The position numbers and the translations under genes are program-made. This document shows positions 6,327 to 14,610 of a stretch of 21,637 nucleotides of DNA, in pieces; positions within the stretch are counted from its first letter, which is position 1; each line of letters opens with the position of its first letter. The stretch comes from a virus. The notes under the pieces were generated by a model. That model was given only the letters and a program-made list of their open reading frames with translations, did no database searches and was not told where the DNA came from. The DNA lies in the IMG/VR virus record IMGVR_UViG_3300025846_000042, positions 1 through 21,637 of that record. One strand, 5' to 3'.

Positions 6327-7004
6327 TCAAATCACCCCTTTTTTATATTGATATTTTCTCGTTGCCACTAAGTCTGTGGGGCAGCCAAGTTTTAATGCTA
6401 TATCTCTGTTTCTCACCCCGGAGTCAACCAGCCTTTTGAAATAATCCATGTCGATGCCGTATTTGTCCCGTACCGCACTTCCACATCTCCTTCTTATGTC
6501 AAACCTGCGCAGCGTTCCATAAATCACCATTGTCGAAACTCCATATTGTCTCGCAAGTCTTGTTCCGTGTTCCCCTGACTTGTAGGAGGAGATTACGTCG
6601 AGTTCTTGCTCTACGCTAAGTTTTTTATGGTTTCGGCTAAAGAGTTCACTGTGTCGTACATTTTCGGACTGCGTGCACCACTCAAGATTGTTCGTGTTGT
6701 TATTATGTGGATTTTCATCAATGTGATTTACGCAGGGAAGCTTAAGGGGATTTGGAATAAAGGCCGCAGCTACGAGCCTGTGTACTTTGAAATCTTTTCT
6801 TTCTCCTGGCTTCATGAGTTTTATCTTTAAGCAACCCGTTGTAGCCTTTGAAAGCTTAAGATACTTAGGCGTATCCAGTATTATTCTGTCTCCGTGCCCA
6901 TTTCCCCTCGTGAGACTCCGAATTCTGCCCTCGCTTGAAACCTCGTAGTATTCTTCGTACCCTGCTACCGGTTTCCATTTTTCTGTCAAAATTACTTTGT
7001 TCAT
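6327..7004 (-). CDS. NUMOD4/HNH homing endonuclease (225 aa)
   Basis: Site-specific DNA endonuclease, typically a selfish mobile gene. Residues 8-35 (EKWKPVAGYEEYYEVSSEGR) form the NUMOD4 DNA-binding motif. Residues about 73-120 (VHRLVAAAFIPNPL, VNHIDENPHNNNTNNLEWCT) form the HNH_3 nuclease with its His-Asn-His residues. The C-terminal 90 residues hold two helix-turn-helix-like segments that likely read the target. It is inserted between the replication protein gene (overlap at 7001-7004) and ssb (abutting at 6327), and it keeps translational coupling on both sides. It appears intact. Confidence 0.93.
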   Translation of the reverse strand: MNKVILTEKWKPVAGYEEYYEVSSEGRIRSLTRGNGHGDRIILDTPKYLKLSKATTGCLKIKLMKPGERKDFKVHRLVAAAFIPNPLKLPCVNHIDENPHNNNTNNLEWCTQSENVRHSELFSRNHKKLSVEQELDVISSYKSGEHGTRLARQYGVSTMVIYGTLRRFDIRRRCGSAVRDKYGIDMDYFKRLVDSGVRNRDIALKLGCPTDLVATRKYQYKKGVI

Positions 7005-7780
7005 AAATTCATTGCCCTCCGTTTCATTTCCTCGAGCTCTTCCTGTTTCTTTTGGTTCTCAATGCGCTGCTCTTCGGTGTATGTGACACCCTCGAAGTTC
7101 TGTTTTGGCTTCTCGGTTTTCTTGCCACTCCGTTGCTTCCGTTCCTTGACCGCGTCGATAACCCATCTCCGAATAGCCAAATAGTGAGACTTTGACTTAT
7201 ACCCCTTTTCGGCAATGTAGTCGGACAAAAAAGTAATTGCTTCCTCTGCCTCTTCCGGAAAGTCGGTCAAAAGGGTTTTGTATTCGTCATCCGACAAACT
7301 CACATTATTTTGAGTGCCGTGCGCGTGTTTGACAGCTTGCTGTCGTTTACCGTCTCCGTCTCCGTCTCCGTCTCCGTCTCCGTCTCCGTCTCCGTGCGCA
7401 CATCCCCCGCATGTGTCAGTCAATTGACGGTCATGTGTCAGATAACTGTAAAAACCATCATCCGGAGCAGGAAACTTACTGCTTTTTGCCCTTGTCCGCT
7501 GCTTCCAGTTTGTGATTTCGACAAATTGATCGTTTTCAACCGTGTAGATGATAATTAACCCAAGTTCGAAGAGTCTTTTAAGACACGGCAAGACTTGTTT
7601 GCTCGTAATATTTTCTCGATTCGGCCAGCAAGAACGAGCAATTCGTATCGGAGACGCGGAAAATCTTCCAAAATCATCAGCGACGAGCAAAAGTCTCACA
7701 TATAATTCAAATTCTTGCGGCTTGAGCTGATTTATTTTTTCGCTCGTGAGAAGTTGTGAGTAAAGAATTCTAGTTGGCAT
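7001..7780 (-). CDS. Phage replication protein, winged-helix type with (GD)n linker (259 aa)
   Basis: Probable replication initiator or replisome organiser. The N-terminal 110 residues (ILYSQLLTSEKINQLKPQEF, continuing LYVRLLLVADDFGRF) match the winged-helix N-terminus of Firmicute phage replication proteins that bind the origin and load helicase. A low-complexity linker follows, containing seven Gly-Asp dipeptides coded by a hexanucleotide repeat (7350-7395). The C-terminal half is charged and helical (YLAIRRWVIDAVKERKQRSG), similar to a DnaD-like tail. The stop overlaps the homing endonuclease start (ATGA), and the start overlaps the antirepressor stop (TGATG). No separate helicase or loader is encoded in the window, so host DnaB-type helicase recruitment is inferred. 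Confidence 0.82.
   Translation of the reverse strand: MPTRILYSQLLTSEKINQLKPQEFELYVRLLLVADDFGRFSASPIRIARSCWPNRENITSKQVLPCLKRLFELGLIIIYTVENDQFVEITNWKQRTRAKSSKFPAPDDGFYSYLTHDRQLTDTCGGCAHGDGDGDGDGDGDGDGKRQQAVKHAHGTQNNVSLSDDEYKTLLTDFPEEAEEAITFLSDYIAEKGYKSKSHYLAIRRWVIDAVKERKQRSGKKTEKPKQNFEGVTYTEEQRIENQKKQEELEEMKRRAMNL
7350..7395. repeat. Hexanucleotide microsatellite (CCGTCT)7
   Basis: Seven perfect tandem copies of CCGTCT (minus strand AGACGG) plus a partial eighth. Each copy encodes Gly-Asp in the replication protein. Because the unit is six bases, copy-number changes lengthen or shorten the linker without breaking the frame. Confidence 0.97.
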
Positions 7781-8520
7781 CAGCTCACCGCCCTCTTTTG
7801 GAGCATCTTCCGGATGTAATCAAGACCCCGCTGACTCACCAAGGTCTTGATACTGATGCGAGTCTCTCCCTTGACAACGAATTTCTGTTCGATGACGCGG
7901 AAATAACCACGGTCTATGTACTCCTGATAGGGAACGTTATTGTCCTTAAGAATCTGCTCCCGGCGAAGTACATCAAAAAGCTTATTCTGACCAACGCCCA
8001 TATCGAGCACTTTGGCAGCGTCACCGATACTGATTGCGTCTCTGGATCCTGCCACGGCGTCGAAGAATTCAGCTTTAGGCTCCAGTGTTTTGATGTATGA
8101 ATCCTGTGCTGCAAGCTCTGCCTGATGTGCCTTTAAACGGGTTGCAAGCTGGATGATAGTATCAGGATCGGCTAATACCTTTTCGATTGTCTCGGGTGTC
8201 ATATAGGCGCCGTGCTGACGAATTGAAGGGATAACTTCAGTTGCTACCCAGTCGGTAAACTTCTCGGCCTCTTCCTTACGGCTTGTAAATGCGAGCTTAT
8301 ATAATCCGGCTTCTGATATGCAGGTCACTTGTTGCTTTCCACCAAGGGTGTCGGCAATACCGACTCCCTTCATTTTGTCCGGAAGCCTTGCCACAGCATC
8401 CCTGCTGTTCGTGATATCTAATATCCTGCAGACGTCACTAGCCACAAAGCAGGGTTCTCCACCGAGGATTAGTGTTCTGATTTTCGTATCTGAGAATGTG
8501 AAAGAAATGATTTCACTCAT
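7780..8520 (-). CDS. Phage antirepressor, BRO-N plus KilAC domains (246 aa)
   Basis: DNA-binding antirepressor that in related phages counteracts the lysogeny repressor. Residues about 8-100 are a BRO-N (Bro/KilA-type) domain, shown by PCFVASDVCRILDITNSRDA and ISEAGLYKLAFTSRKEEAEK. Residues about 130-240 are the KilAC antirepressor domain (PKAEFFDAVAGSRDAISIGD, then a helix-turn-helix and YFRVIEQKF). Length is typical. A strong AAAGGAGG site precedes the ATG. It sits in the leftward lytic operon, so it would be made after induction; its target here is probably the XRE repressor at 17240. Confidence 0.94.
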   Translation of the reverse strand: MSEIISFTFSDTKIRTLILGGEPCFVASDVCRILDITNSRDAVARLPDKMKGVGIADTLGGKQQVTCISEAGLYKLAFTSRKEEAEKFTDWVATEVIPSIRQHGAYMTPETIEKVLADPDTIIQLATRLKAHQAELAAQDSYIKTLEPKAEFFDAVAGSRDAISIGDAAKVLDMGVGQNKLFDVLRREQILKDNNVPYQEYIDRGYFRVIEQKFVVKGETRISIKTLVSQRGLDYIRKMLQKRAVS

Positions 8521-8532
8521 GGTGTCCTCCTT

Positions 8533-9279
8533 TCAAAATGGAAACAGATCAAAATTAATATCCATGCCGTCTTCCGCTGCTATCGTCTCAATGCCAGTCT
8601 GCTTAAAGACTGCATTAACCATCTGCTTAGCGTTGCTGTTGACGTCGCTCAGATGCACCAGGACGATCTTGAGACAGTGTGTAAGGTCGGTAGCCTTCAA
8701 AAACTTAAGGACGTTCTCAAGGCTGAAATGGCTATGAAGCAATCGATCCTTACGGGCGCCGGAGATGTTTCCGGCTTCGATGTTGTGCATCAGGATGTCC
8801 GTGCAGTAATTGCACTCGATGATTATGAAATTGAGTCCGGTAAAATTGTATTTGAGGTAGTAGGTGTCCGTGGCATAGATGAGCTTGTTCCCACTAAAAT
8901 CAGAAAGAAGAAATCCGGTAGGATCCGCCGCATCATGTTGAGTCGAGAACGGTTGAACATACCATGGTCCAACCTTAAACACGTCAAATCTTCCGTCAGA
9001 GGTGACGGGCAGCGTACTGCCCGTTCCTCCAATTGCTTCAGATGTTCCCTGAGACATGTAGACAGGTATTCCTGACTTCAATAATTCTCTAACAGCCTTA
9101 CTATGATCACCGTGTTCGTGGGTGCAGAGAGCTCCGAAAACCTTTGATATGTCAAAATCGAGACCTTTGCAAATTTCAGAAAACCGGATACCAGCATCTA
9201 AAAGAAGTGTGTTTCCTGTATTGTCTTGCAACGCATAACAGTTCCCACTTGAACCGGTGCCAAAAACTTTAAGGTTCAT
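8533..9279 (-). CDS. YycJ-like MBL-fold hydrolase, putative recombination nuclease (248 aa)
   Basis: Metallo-beta-lactamase-fold enzyme. Zinc ligands are visible: THEHGDHS (H54, H56, D58, H59), H115, D138 in YATDTYY, and histidines at 182-184 and 209. The [10 protein letters not shown] start and LLLDAG strand match the YycJ/WalJ family, members of which are reported or proposed to act on DNA. It belongs to the recombination block with RecT and the SMC-like ATPase, separated from recT only by an HNH gene, and no lambda-type or YqaJ exonuclease is present. The nuclease role is therefore inferred from family and position; a hydrolase of another substrate is possible. Good AAAAGGAGG site. Confidence 0.88.
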   Translation of the reverse strand: MNLKVFGTGSSGNCYALQDNTGNTLLLDAGIRFSEICKGLDFDISKVFGALCTHEHGDHSKAVRELLKSGIPVYMSQGTSEAIGGTGSTLPVTSDGRFDVFKVGPWYVQPFSTQHDAADPTGFLLSDFSGNKLIYATDTYYLKYNFTGLNFIIIECNYCTDILMHNIEAGNISGARKDRLLHSHFSLENVLKFLKATDLTHCLKIVLVHLSDVNSNAKQMVNAVFKQTGIETIAAEDGMDINFDLFPF

Positions 9280-9791
9280 GCTGTCCTCCTTTTGTTTTTT
9301 GCTTGCTCAAGTCTCGTAGCCCAACGGCAATTATTCGGCTCATAGTTCCCGTTATTGTCGATTCTGTCGATGGTGAGCCCGTCCTGATAACCGTTGGACA
9401 TCGACCAATCATAGAATTTCTTGAAATCATCTACCCATTCCTGACAGGCGGATATACCACGGCCTCCATAGTTTTTGTAACATTTGACATTAGGGTTTCG
9501 GCATCGTGTCAACATTCCAGACCATATCCCGTGAACCCTTGTATCTGTGAGCCTATGAGTTGCGTGAGTGGATGAGTTGATTGACTTCTTTTCACATCCG
9601 CAGCTTTTAGTGTGACCATTTGTAATGTTTTCGAGTCGCACGACAGTAAGTTCTCCGCACTTGCACCGGCACACAAACACTCTTTTTCTGAATTTCCCCC
9701 AATACTCGGCGTCAGACTCACTAACAATGGTAAGAGAAGAAAATACATCTCCGGGCTTTATGTCGAGTCTTTTCCAAGCCGTTCCTCTCAT
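9276..9791 (-). CDS. HNH-like endonuclease with N-terminal zinc ribbon (171 aa)
   Basis: Probable free-standing homing-type nuclease of the phage family with a zinc ribbon and a compact HNH. Residues about 40-65 ([10 protein letters not shown], then KSCGC) form the Cys cluster. The C-terminal half has [12 protein letters not shown] and [20 protein letters not shown], the family signature with the nuclease Asp/Asn residues. I take the ATG at 9791; a TTG six bases upstream overlaps the recT stop and is possible. The ribosome site is weak, so coupling to recT is likely. It interrupts the recT-MBL gene pair and overlaps the MBL start, as expected for an inserted selfish gene that has become part of the operon. 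Confidence 0.85.
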   Translation of the reverse strand: MRGTAWKRLDIKPGDVFSSLTIVSESDAEYWGKFRKRVFVCRCKCGELTVVRLENITNGHTKSCGCEKKSINSSTHATHRLTDTRVHGIWSGMLTRCRNPNVKCYKNYGGRGISACQEWVDDFKKFYDWSMSNGYQDGLTIDRIDNNGNYEPNNCRWATRLEQAKNKRRTA

Positions 9792-9793
9792 AC

Positions 9794-10948
9794 TCAAAAC
9801 CCCGGTTCTTCAAAGCTTGGCTGATATGCCTGAGGATGCGACTGTGGGATTGATGTAGTTTTTCCCTTTGCAGGCTGCTCCACTTCTGCGGTCACTGTGG
9901 CCTCAATCAGAGGCACCTGCCCCGTGACATCTTCCGGAGGAGTAATGTCTTTCAATTCCTTATTCGCGTTTGCATCAATCTCGCTCTGGGCCTCCCTGAA
10001 TGATTCATCCATGCCGTTGTATGATTCGGATACAAAGGAGCTGCCAAAGTCTTTCGGGTACTTCTTCACGGCATTATTGCGCATCTTCCGGATGATCATC
10101 TGTTCCCGGGACTGTGGCTCTGTCCATGCCGGACTGATGAATTCCTGCAGAGCCTCATTGTCGAGGATCCCCTCCATCGTCAAGCCCTTGGCGACGGTAA
10201 GAAGTTCTTTCTTCTTTGCATCGATCTGCTTCTTCTGCTCGACTGTTGCCTTGTAGCGGCTTTCGGCAACCCCGAAGGTCTCATTCATAAGATTGTTGCT
10301 CAGATGTGCCAAGAGATTTGCACGGACATCTTCGCGTTCCTGAATGAGGAACTCTGCAGATCCATCAGAAAGCAGCACCGGGTACACAACGCGGATGATA
10401 GGACCGTTACCGCTTTCAACCCACACAGGCGGAGTAACCTCAAAACCGTTATGAGTTGGGAATGTAAAGTCATCCCCTTCGCGGACAAGCCACGGACGCC
10501 CGACTTTTTTGACATCAACACCGAACCGGCGAAGCAACGCATCGTTGCCGTCGCCCTCAATGCCCATCTCAAGCTTCTTGACCCAGTTATCCTGGTTACC
10601 CACCTTACGGTTTTCTTTACGGATAGAGAAATAAACTTCTCTGGGTGTTGCGGAGGCGTTAAGCTCAAGAGCGGCCGTTGTTTTGAGAATTCCGGTCAAA
10701 GAGGTCTGATCAAAGTCCGGATCACTGAATTTCCCACCGGTCTTATCGAGTACGCTCTGTATGGCATAAATAGCATTCATCGCGCAGGTCTTCTGATACT
10801 CTGACATGCGCATACCATGGCTCAAAAACTGATCGTCGATCATCTTAAGATATGTGTCCTGTGCCTTGACAAGTCCGGTCTTGAAATCGGGCTGCGTTGC
10901 TTGTACTACCGGCGTAGTTGCCGGGGTGTTATTTGGTTTAGTTGACAT
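9794..10948 (-). CDS. recT: RecT-family single-strand annealing protein (384 aa)
   Basis: Anneals complementary single strands in phage recombination and replication restart. The core spans residues about 20-270, with features such as [40 protein letters not shown], and a glycine- and charge-rich DNA-binding region. The C-terminal 80 residues are low-complexity (Pro, Thr, Glu). It is longer than classical E. coli RecT (about 270 residues), as is common in clostridial phages. A perfect AGGAGGT site precedes the ATG, which overlaps the stop of the ATPase gene (TAATG), so the two are translated together. The usual exonuclease partner is missing; the MBL protein may take that role. Confidence 0.9.
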   Translation of the reverse strand: MSTKPNNTPATTPVVQATQPDFKTGLVKAQDTYLKMIDDQFLSHGMRMSEYQKTCAMNAIYAIQSVLDKTGGKFSDPDFDQTSLTGILKTTAALELNASATPREVYFSIRKENRKVGNQDNWVKKLEMGIEGDGNDALLRRFGVDVKKVGRPWLVREGDDFTFPTHNGFEVTPPVWVESGNGPIIRVVYPVLLSDGSAEFLIQEREDVRANLLAHLSNNLMNETFGVAESRYKATVEQKKQIDAKKKELLTVAKGLTMEGILDNEALQEFISPAWTEPQSREQMIIRKMRNNAVKKYPKDFGSSFVSESYNGMDESFREAQSEIDANANKELKDITPPEDVTGQVPLIEATVTAEVEQPAKGKTTSIPQSHPQAYQPSFEEPGF

Positions 10949-12966
10949 TAATCTACCTCCTGCTTACTTGACTGACTTACCAATACCTGTAGATCTGCAT
11001 CTCGGCTCACTAGCAGGCTGATAACCTGACTGGGAAGCGGAAGAAGATCGTTGATTGATTCAAGGTGATCAACAAAAACCGGAACATATAATCCCTTGTA
11101 TCTGCTGATCGTGCGGATGATATCCATACCGGCGTTGATCTGCCCGGCTGTGTTGGCCTTTGAAAATGTCGTGTTGTTGACAACCGCCTCGCATGTCTCG
11201 GAAAGACCGCCATTGACCTGTTCGGCAAAGAGTTTGAAACCGACCTTCGTAAACATGCCGTTGATCTTGCCCTCGAGTTTTTCGGTCCGGGCGCGCACGA
11301 ATCTCTCGCACTGAAAGATGTCACCCTCAAGTGCGGTTTTTGTTGTACCCTTTGCCTTGAGATCGATCTCAAGATCAGCAATGCGCTGCTGTGCCTTGAC
11401 CGTCATTTCTCTGGCAAAAAGTATCGTCTTGCAACGGTCAATCTCGGATTGGATGGTCTTCTTGCTCAGAGCGAGTTCTTCGGAGCGATCTTCAGACGTG
11501 GCAGACAGCTTAATGTTGAGATCAAGGATCTGTTGATCGATTATCTGTACACGTAGATCCTGTTCGGCCTGTGCCGGCAGCATGACGGGCGTTTCAAGGG
11601 TTTCCTTTTGAAGCAGTTCGATTTGTGCGGATACGGCGGCGTCATGTTCGTCTGCCTGGCGTAAAAGAGCGGTATCTGAGTCGATTTGTGATTGCAGTGT
11701 CTGGATTTCAATAGCGTTGTTTTTACCTTCGCGATTGAGAGCCTCGAGGCTTTTCTGCAGAGCAAGGATGTCTTCGGCTTTTCTCTGTTCAAAACCCGCG
11801 CGGCAATCTTCGATTTTCCCGTTAACCCACTCGTCTGAAAGTTTTTGCCCACAAGTAGGGCAAACCTCTTCCCCGGCGCCGGTTCCAACGACAAACTCTT
11901 CAGAAGAAAGATCACGCACTTGAGTTTGGATATCAGAAAAGGCAGTGCGCAGCTTTTGATTATCCGCATTAAGCTTCTCAATTCGCTTTCCAGATGCATC
12001 AATTCCGTACTGCAGAGATTCCTTGTTCGATCCGGACTGTCTCTTCTCTGCGACAAGTAGCTGAAGCTTTTCGGATTTGGCGGTACGACTCGCATTGCCC
12101 TCCTTGAGTACCAGGTCGATCATGGCATCCTTTTCTCTGGTGAGGCGGAACACCTTGTCGTGCATCTCCATTAGCGGCTTCATGGCGTCTTTGACTGACA
12201 TCTCCTCCGCGTTCAATGTTTCCATTGCGGATTCAGCGGCCTTAAGGTCTTTCTCTGTCTGGCAATAATCAGCAGCTTGCGGGATTGATCGCTTCTGCTC
12301 GTCGATTCTGGCCGGAATACTGTCGATCTCGTTATTAATGAGACGGATCTTCTCCTGTGTCATTTTTTTGAAATCAGAGAAATTTTTGTCGCCCATCTTG
12401 ACCAGTAAAGATTCGAGAGCTCTGTCGCCTCTGGCAACATCTTCCTCGGATATTCCACCGGAGATTTCGACCAGCATACTCAGGCGATCCTGCCACTTCA
12501 TCTGTTCCGAGAAGTACAAAGGATCACTGATAATCTTAAAGAGGTCTGCCGGAATGAGTGCGTTGATATATGCTGAATAATCTTTGAGCTGTGTCGGTAC
12601 ATCGTCGATCCAATAGTTCGACACATTGCCGGAAAAGGTCTGTGTTTCTTCCCCGCGTTTCTTGACCCAATTTTCAGTAAGGGTCTTGCGGAGAGTGACT
12701 GTTTTTCCGTCGACCGAGATAGTGGCAACGACCTCGTGAACGAGATTATGTACAAAATCTGTGCCTTTGGTTGTCTTGGAAGCATCTGCGCCCTTGGATC
12801 CGCGGCTGTCCATGTCAAATAGTAACCAGAGCCATGCGTCAAAGAGAGAGGTCTTGCCGGATCCGTTCGAGCCGGATATAACAGCATCGTGACCGTTGGC
12901 GTTCAGCTCAAAGTGCTGAACGCCCTTGAAATTATTGAGTATCAGAGAAAGCAGTTCAATTCTCAT
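10948..12966 (-). CDS. SMC/SbcC-like AAA ATPase (672 aa)
   Basis: Coiled-coil ABC-type ATPase of the Rad50/SbcC kind found beside recT in Firmicute phages. I start at the ATG 12966 (MRIELLSLIL), eight bases after GGAGG, rather than an in-frame TTG at 12981 that overlaps the ribosome site. Walker A is GSNGSGKT at residues 32-39. Two long coiled coils flank a CPTCGQ zinc-hook-like motif (C369/C372); only one clear CxxC is seen, consistent with each protomer giving half a hook. Walker B is VPVFVDHLESIND at about residue 630. It probably prepares or holds DNA ends for RecT with a nuclease partner. An SbcD-type nuclease gene is absent. Confidence 0.9.
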   Translation of the reverse strand: MRIELLSLILNNFKGVQHFELNANGHDAVISGSNGSGKTSLFDAWLWLLFDMDSRGSKGADASKTTKGTDFVHNLVHEVVATISVDGKTVTLRKTLTENWVKKRGEETQTFSGNVSNYWIDDVPTQLKDYSAYINALIPADLFKIISDPLYFSEQMKWQDRLSMLVEISGGISEEDVARGDRALESLLVKMGDKNFSDFKKMTQEKIRLINNEIDSIPARIDEQKRSIPQAADYCQTEKDLKAAESAMETLNAEEMSVKDAMKPLMEMHDKVFRLTREKDAMIDLVLKEGNASRTAKSEKLQLLVAEKRQSGSNKESLQYGIDASGKRIEKLNADNQKLRTAFSDIQTQVRDLSSEEFVVGTGAGEEVCPTCGQKLSDEWVNGKIEDCRAGFEQRKAEDILALQKSLEALNREGKNNAIEIQTLQSQIDSDTALLRQADEHDAAVSAQIELLQKETLETPVMLPAQAEQDLRVQIIDQQILDLNIKLSATSEDRSEELALSKKTIQSEIDRCKTILFAREMTVKAQQRIADLEIDLKAKGTTKTALEGDIFQCERFVRARTEKLEGKINGMFTKVGFKLFAEQVNGGLSETCEAVVNNTTFSKANTAGQINAGMDIIRTISRYKGLYVPVFVDHLESINDLLPLPSQVISLLVSRDADLQVLVSQSSKQEVD

Positions 12967-13282
12967 CGCGGTTTCCTCCAAAAACGTCTACCATCATTTT
13001 CTTGGCAAACTCTATGGCTTCCGGTACAAGAATCTCCTGGCATTTACGAGCGGCTCGCATGCGACAAGGCTGACAATCCTTGAGTGCTTCTGTAACCGCC
13101 GTAGCAGACCCGGACAATACCGATATAAAATCCTCGTGTCCGCCATTGCCAATAACCTCGGAATCAACGTTGATTCCGCATTTTTCTTCCGAAACTCTAG
13201 CCATGGAAAAGAGCAAGAGGTCGCCCTCGAAAATCTGGTTGTTGTTGGGATTGTCGGAATCATGAATAGAAATTGTGATCAT
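12956..13282 (-). CDS. Small phage protein next to the SMC-like ATPase (108 aa)
   Basis: Well-formed gene with GGAGGG nine bases before its ATG. The end overlaps the ATPase start (bases 12956-12966), so the pair is coupled. The N-terminal half is strand-rich (MITISIHDSD, GDLLLFSMARV). The C-terminal half is a helix containing CQPCRMRAARKC, three cysteines that could bind metal. It is probably an accessory factor of the recombination block, but I recognise no family. Confidence 0.75.
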   Translation of the reverse strand: MITISIHDSDNPNNNQIFEGDLLLFSMARVSEEKCGINVDSEVIGNGGHEDFISVLSGSATAVTEALKDCQPCRMRAARKCQEILVPEAIEFAKKMMVDVFGGNRDEN

Positions 13283-13332
13283 TTTGATTTTCCCTCCATC
13301 TTGTGATAATCTTGTGGTGTAGTTAGTTTGGC

Positions 13333-13545
13333 TTAGGCCGTTGGTGTTAGTGCATCAGCGGTCTTTTCTTTTGCTTTGTTGAGATGCTCAACTGTTGCTT
13401 CGACCTCCTCTCGATTCTCTTTATAGCCTCCGAAATACTCACGATTTCCGCTGTGGTCGACTTTGGATGTGTCAATTATTCTGACCGCGGCATACATGCG
13501 CACATCTCCTATCATCTGACTTGTTACTTTCCATTCGCCACTCAT
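13333..13545 (-). CDS. Small phage protein (70 aa)
   Basis: Good ribosome site (AAAGGAAG, eight bases before ATG). The sequence reads EWKVTSQMIGDVRMYAAVRI, with a strand-rich first half and a Glu/Lys-rich helix at the end (VEATVEHLNKAKEK). Similar short proteins are common in early operons of clostridial phages. Function unknown. Fifty bases of spacer separate it from the next gene. Confidence 0.72.
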   Translation of the reverse strand: MSGEWKVTSQMIGDVRMYAAVRIIDTSKVDHSGNREYFGGYKENREEVEATVEHLNKAKEKTADALTPTA

Positions 13546-13560
13546 TTCAAATACTTCCTT

Positions 13561-13716
13561 TCAAAATCCGTGAAACATCGGACTAAAGTCGTTCTCCGGC
13601 TTGATCGGCGTACCGATCGAGGCGCCGCGAGTCTGTGTAATGGCCAGCCTGTTCTCATAGGCTTTGTGACGCTTGTTCGTCAGGATTATGGTTATGATCT
13701 GGCGGATGATACTCAT
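13561..13716 (-). CDS. Small phage protein with hydrophobic N-terminus (51 aa)
   Basis: A 51-codon gene whose ATG (13716) overlaps the stop of the Cro-like gene as ATGA, with GAAGGAG upstream. The N-terminal MSIIRQIITIILTN is hydrophobic, followed by a basic, helical stretch (KRHKAYENRL) and a Pro-rich end (SIGTPIKPENDFSP). It could bind membrane weakly. No family recognised; the coupling is the main support. Confidence 0.62.
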   Translation of the reverse strand: MSIIRQIITIILTNKRHKAYENRLAITQTRGASIGTPIKPENDFSPMFHGF

Positions 13717-13943
13717 GCTGATTCTCCTTCTTCCCGTTCAGGGAAGTACCGACTCATTTGCTCGATAGGTTCATGGATATAGGCCAGAGCCAGTTTCTTG
13801 TCACGGAATGTAAATTCCGCTTTCCCGTTTAGTCGTTGGGATATGTATGTCCTGCCTTTGTTGATCGCTTCTCCCAGTTCATCCTCTGATTCGAATGCCC
13901 TGCAGAGTTTGGGGAAGAGTTCCATCTTGCGACAATCTCTCAT
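13713..13943 (-). CDS. Cro-like helix-turn-helix protein (76 aa)
   Basis: I use the ATG at 13943 because AAAGGAG lies just upstream; a longer frame reaches 13970 without a ribosome site. Residues about 25-60 (DELGEAINKGRTYISQRLNG) look like a small phage Cro/XRE-type helix-turn-helix in which the second helix contains YISQRLNG. It probably represses or fine-tunes a lysogeny promoter after induction. It heads the long uninterrupted leftward operon running to 2942. I see no convincing promoter directly upstream, so transcription probably comes from further right. Confidence 0.65.
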   Translation of the reverse strand: MRDCRKMELFPKLCRAFESEDELGEAINKGRTYISQRLNGKAEFTFRDKKLALAYIHEPIEQMSRYFPEREEGESA

Positions 13944-13987
13944 GTTATTTTTCTCCTTTCTATATTTCATTCATGTATTGCTTTGAG

Positions 13988-13996
13988 TGTTATAAT
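13988..13996 (+). promoter_or_regulatory. Rightward extended -10 promoter
   Basis: TGTTATAAT, a perfect TATAAT with TG one base upstream, 26 bases before the TTG start at 14022. No clear -35 is seen at 17 bp, which is normal for extended -10 promoters. It would drive the short rightward gene at 14022. Confidence 0.55.
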
Positions 13997-14021
13997 CTCC
14001 TCATAGAGAGGAGGTGATATT

Positions 14022-14234
14022 TTGAGAAGATACGGGCATCCCTATGATGGGAAAAGATATCTGTTAAACAAGAACTCCAACGAACTTCACGATCTGGACA
14101 ATGAACACGTAAACTGTCAGATAAGCGAAATTAAGAAAGAGCACATTAAGACGTTTGATGCAGAGACAGAGGGGATAATTTACCAGACGATGCTGCTGGA
14201 TGGACCGAACGGATGTGATTGTTGTAACAAGTAA
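14022..14234 (+). CDS. Small acidic protein with CDCC tail, rightward (70 aa)
   Basis: TTG start preceded by a near-perfect GAGGAGGTGAT site and its own extended -10 promoter. The protein is mixed charge (YGHPYDGKRYLLNKNSNELH) and ends GCDCCNK, a cysteine cluster. It lies on the opposite strand from the surrounding early operon and meets the next leftward gene tail to tail with two bases between stops. Function unknown. Independent expression in the lysogen is likely. Confidence 0.7.
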   Translation: MRRYGHPYDGKRYLLNKNSNELHDLDNEHVNCQISEIKKEHIKTFDAETEGIIYQTMLLDGPNGCDCCNK

Positions 14235-14236
14235 GG

Positions 14237-14500
14237 TTACTCAGGCTGAAATGGGTCGTACTTCATACCAACACCCTCGGCAACTTCGTCGAGATATTGC
14301 CCGTAGTAGTTGATACCTGCTGTGGGCATTTTTCTATCCTGCACCCGGTTGAGCAGGACGGCTCTCGCTTCCGCCTGGAAGCGGATCGCATCATATGCGG
14401 CAAACGCTTTATCTGCTGGGACTCCGTATTGCGTCAGGAGCCTTTTAATGTCACTGACAATAACTTTATCTATGAGGTCTCGTTCTATACCGAATTTCAT
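14237..14500 (-). CDS. Small phage protein (87 aa)
   Basis: A leftward gene with a strong GGGAGGAAAGAAT site before its ATG. It looks helical (LIDKVIVSDIKRLLTQYGVP, AAYDAIRFQAEARAVLLNRV) with a C-terminal YDPFQPE. No family recognised. Convergent with the 14022 gene. Confidence 0.7.
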   Translation of the reverse strand: MKFGIERDLIDKVIVSDIKRLLTQYGVPADKAFAAYDAIRFQAEARAVLLNRVQDRKMPTAGINYYGQYLDEVAEGVGMKYDPFQPE

Positions 14501-14570
14501 ATTCTTTCCTCCCTTCTGTCCCGGTATCGGGACGGCATTTTAGTTAGGCTGATTTGTTTTTTATGCTTCG

Positions 14571-14579
14571 TGATATACT
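14571..14579 (+). promoter_or_regulatory. Rightward extended -10 promoter
   Basis: TGATATACT: TATACT with TG one base upstream, followed 32 bases later by the ATG at 14611. Only a weak -35 (TTTGTT region) is present. It is the same promoter type as at 13988, also serving a rightward gene embedded in the leftward operon. Confidence 0.5.
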
Positions 14580-14610
14580 CTCCTTATTAATGCGAAAGGA
14601 GATACTGCTC

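Noticed and set aside
7350-7395. Possible CRISPR-like repeat
   Set aside because: Units are six bases with no spacers: a simple tandem repeat in a coding frame.
9005-9024. Perfect 8-bp hairpin ACGGGCAG-CGTA-CTGCCCGT
   Set aside because: Lies mid-gene in the MBL coding sequence with no T-run and no gene boundary. Probably chance or a minor mRNA structure.
10304-10804. Plus-strand 166-codon frame inside recT
   Set aside because: Antisense shadow of a well-supported RecT gene.
11541-12095. Minus-strand 184-codon frame within the SMC-like ATPase
   Set aside because: Frame-shifted shadow, rich in Arg/Ser/Pro with no domain, inside the coiled-coil coding region.
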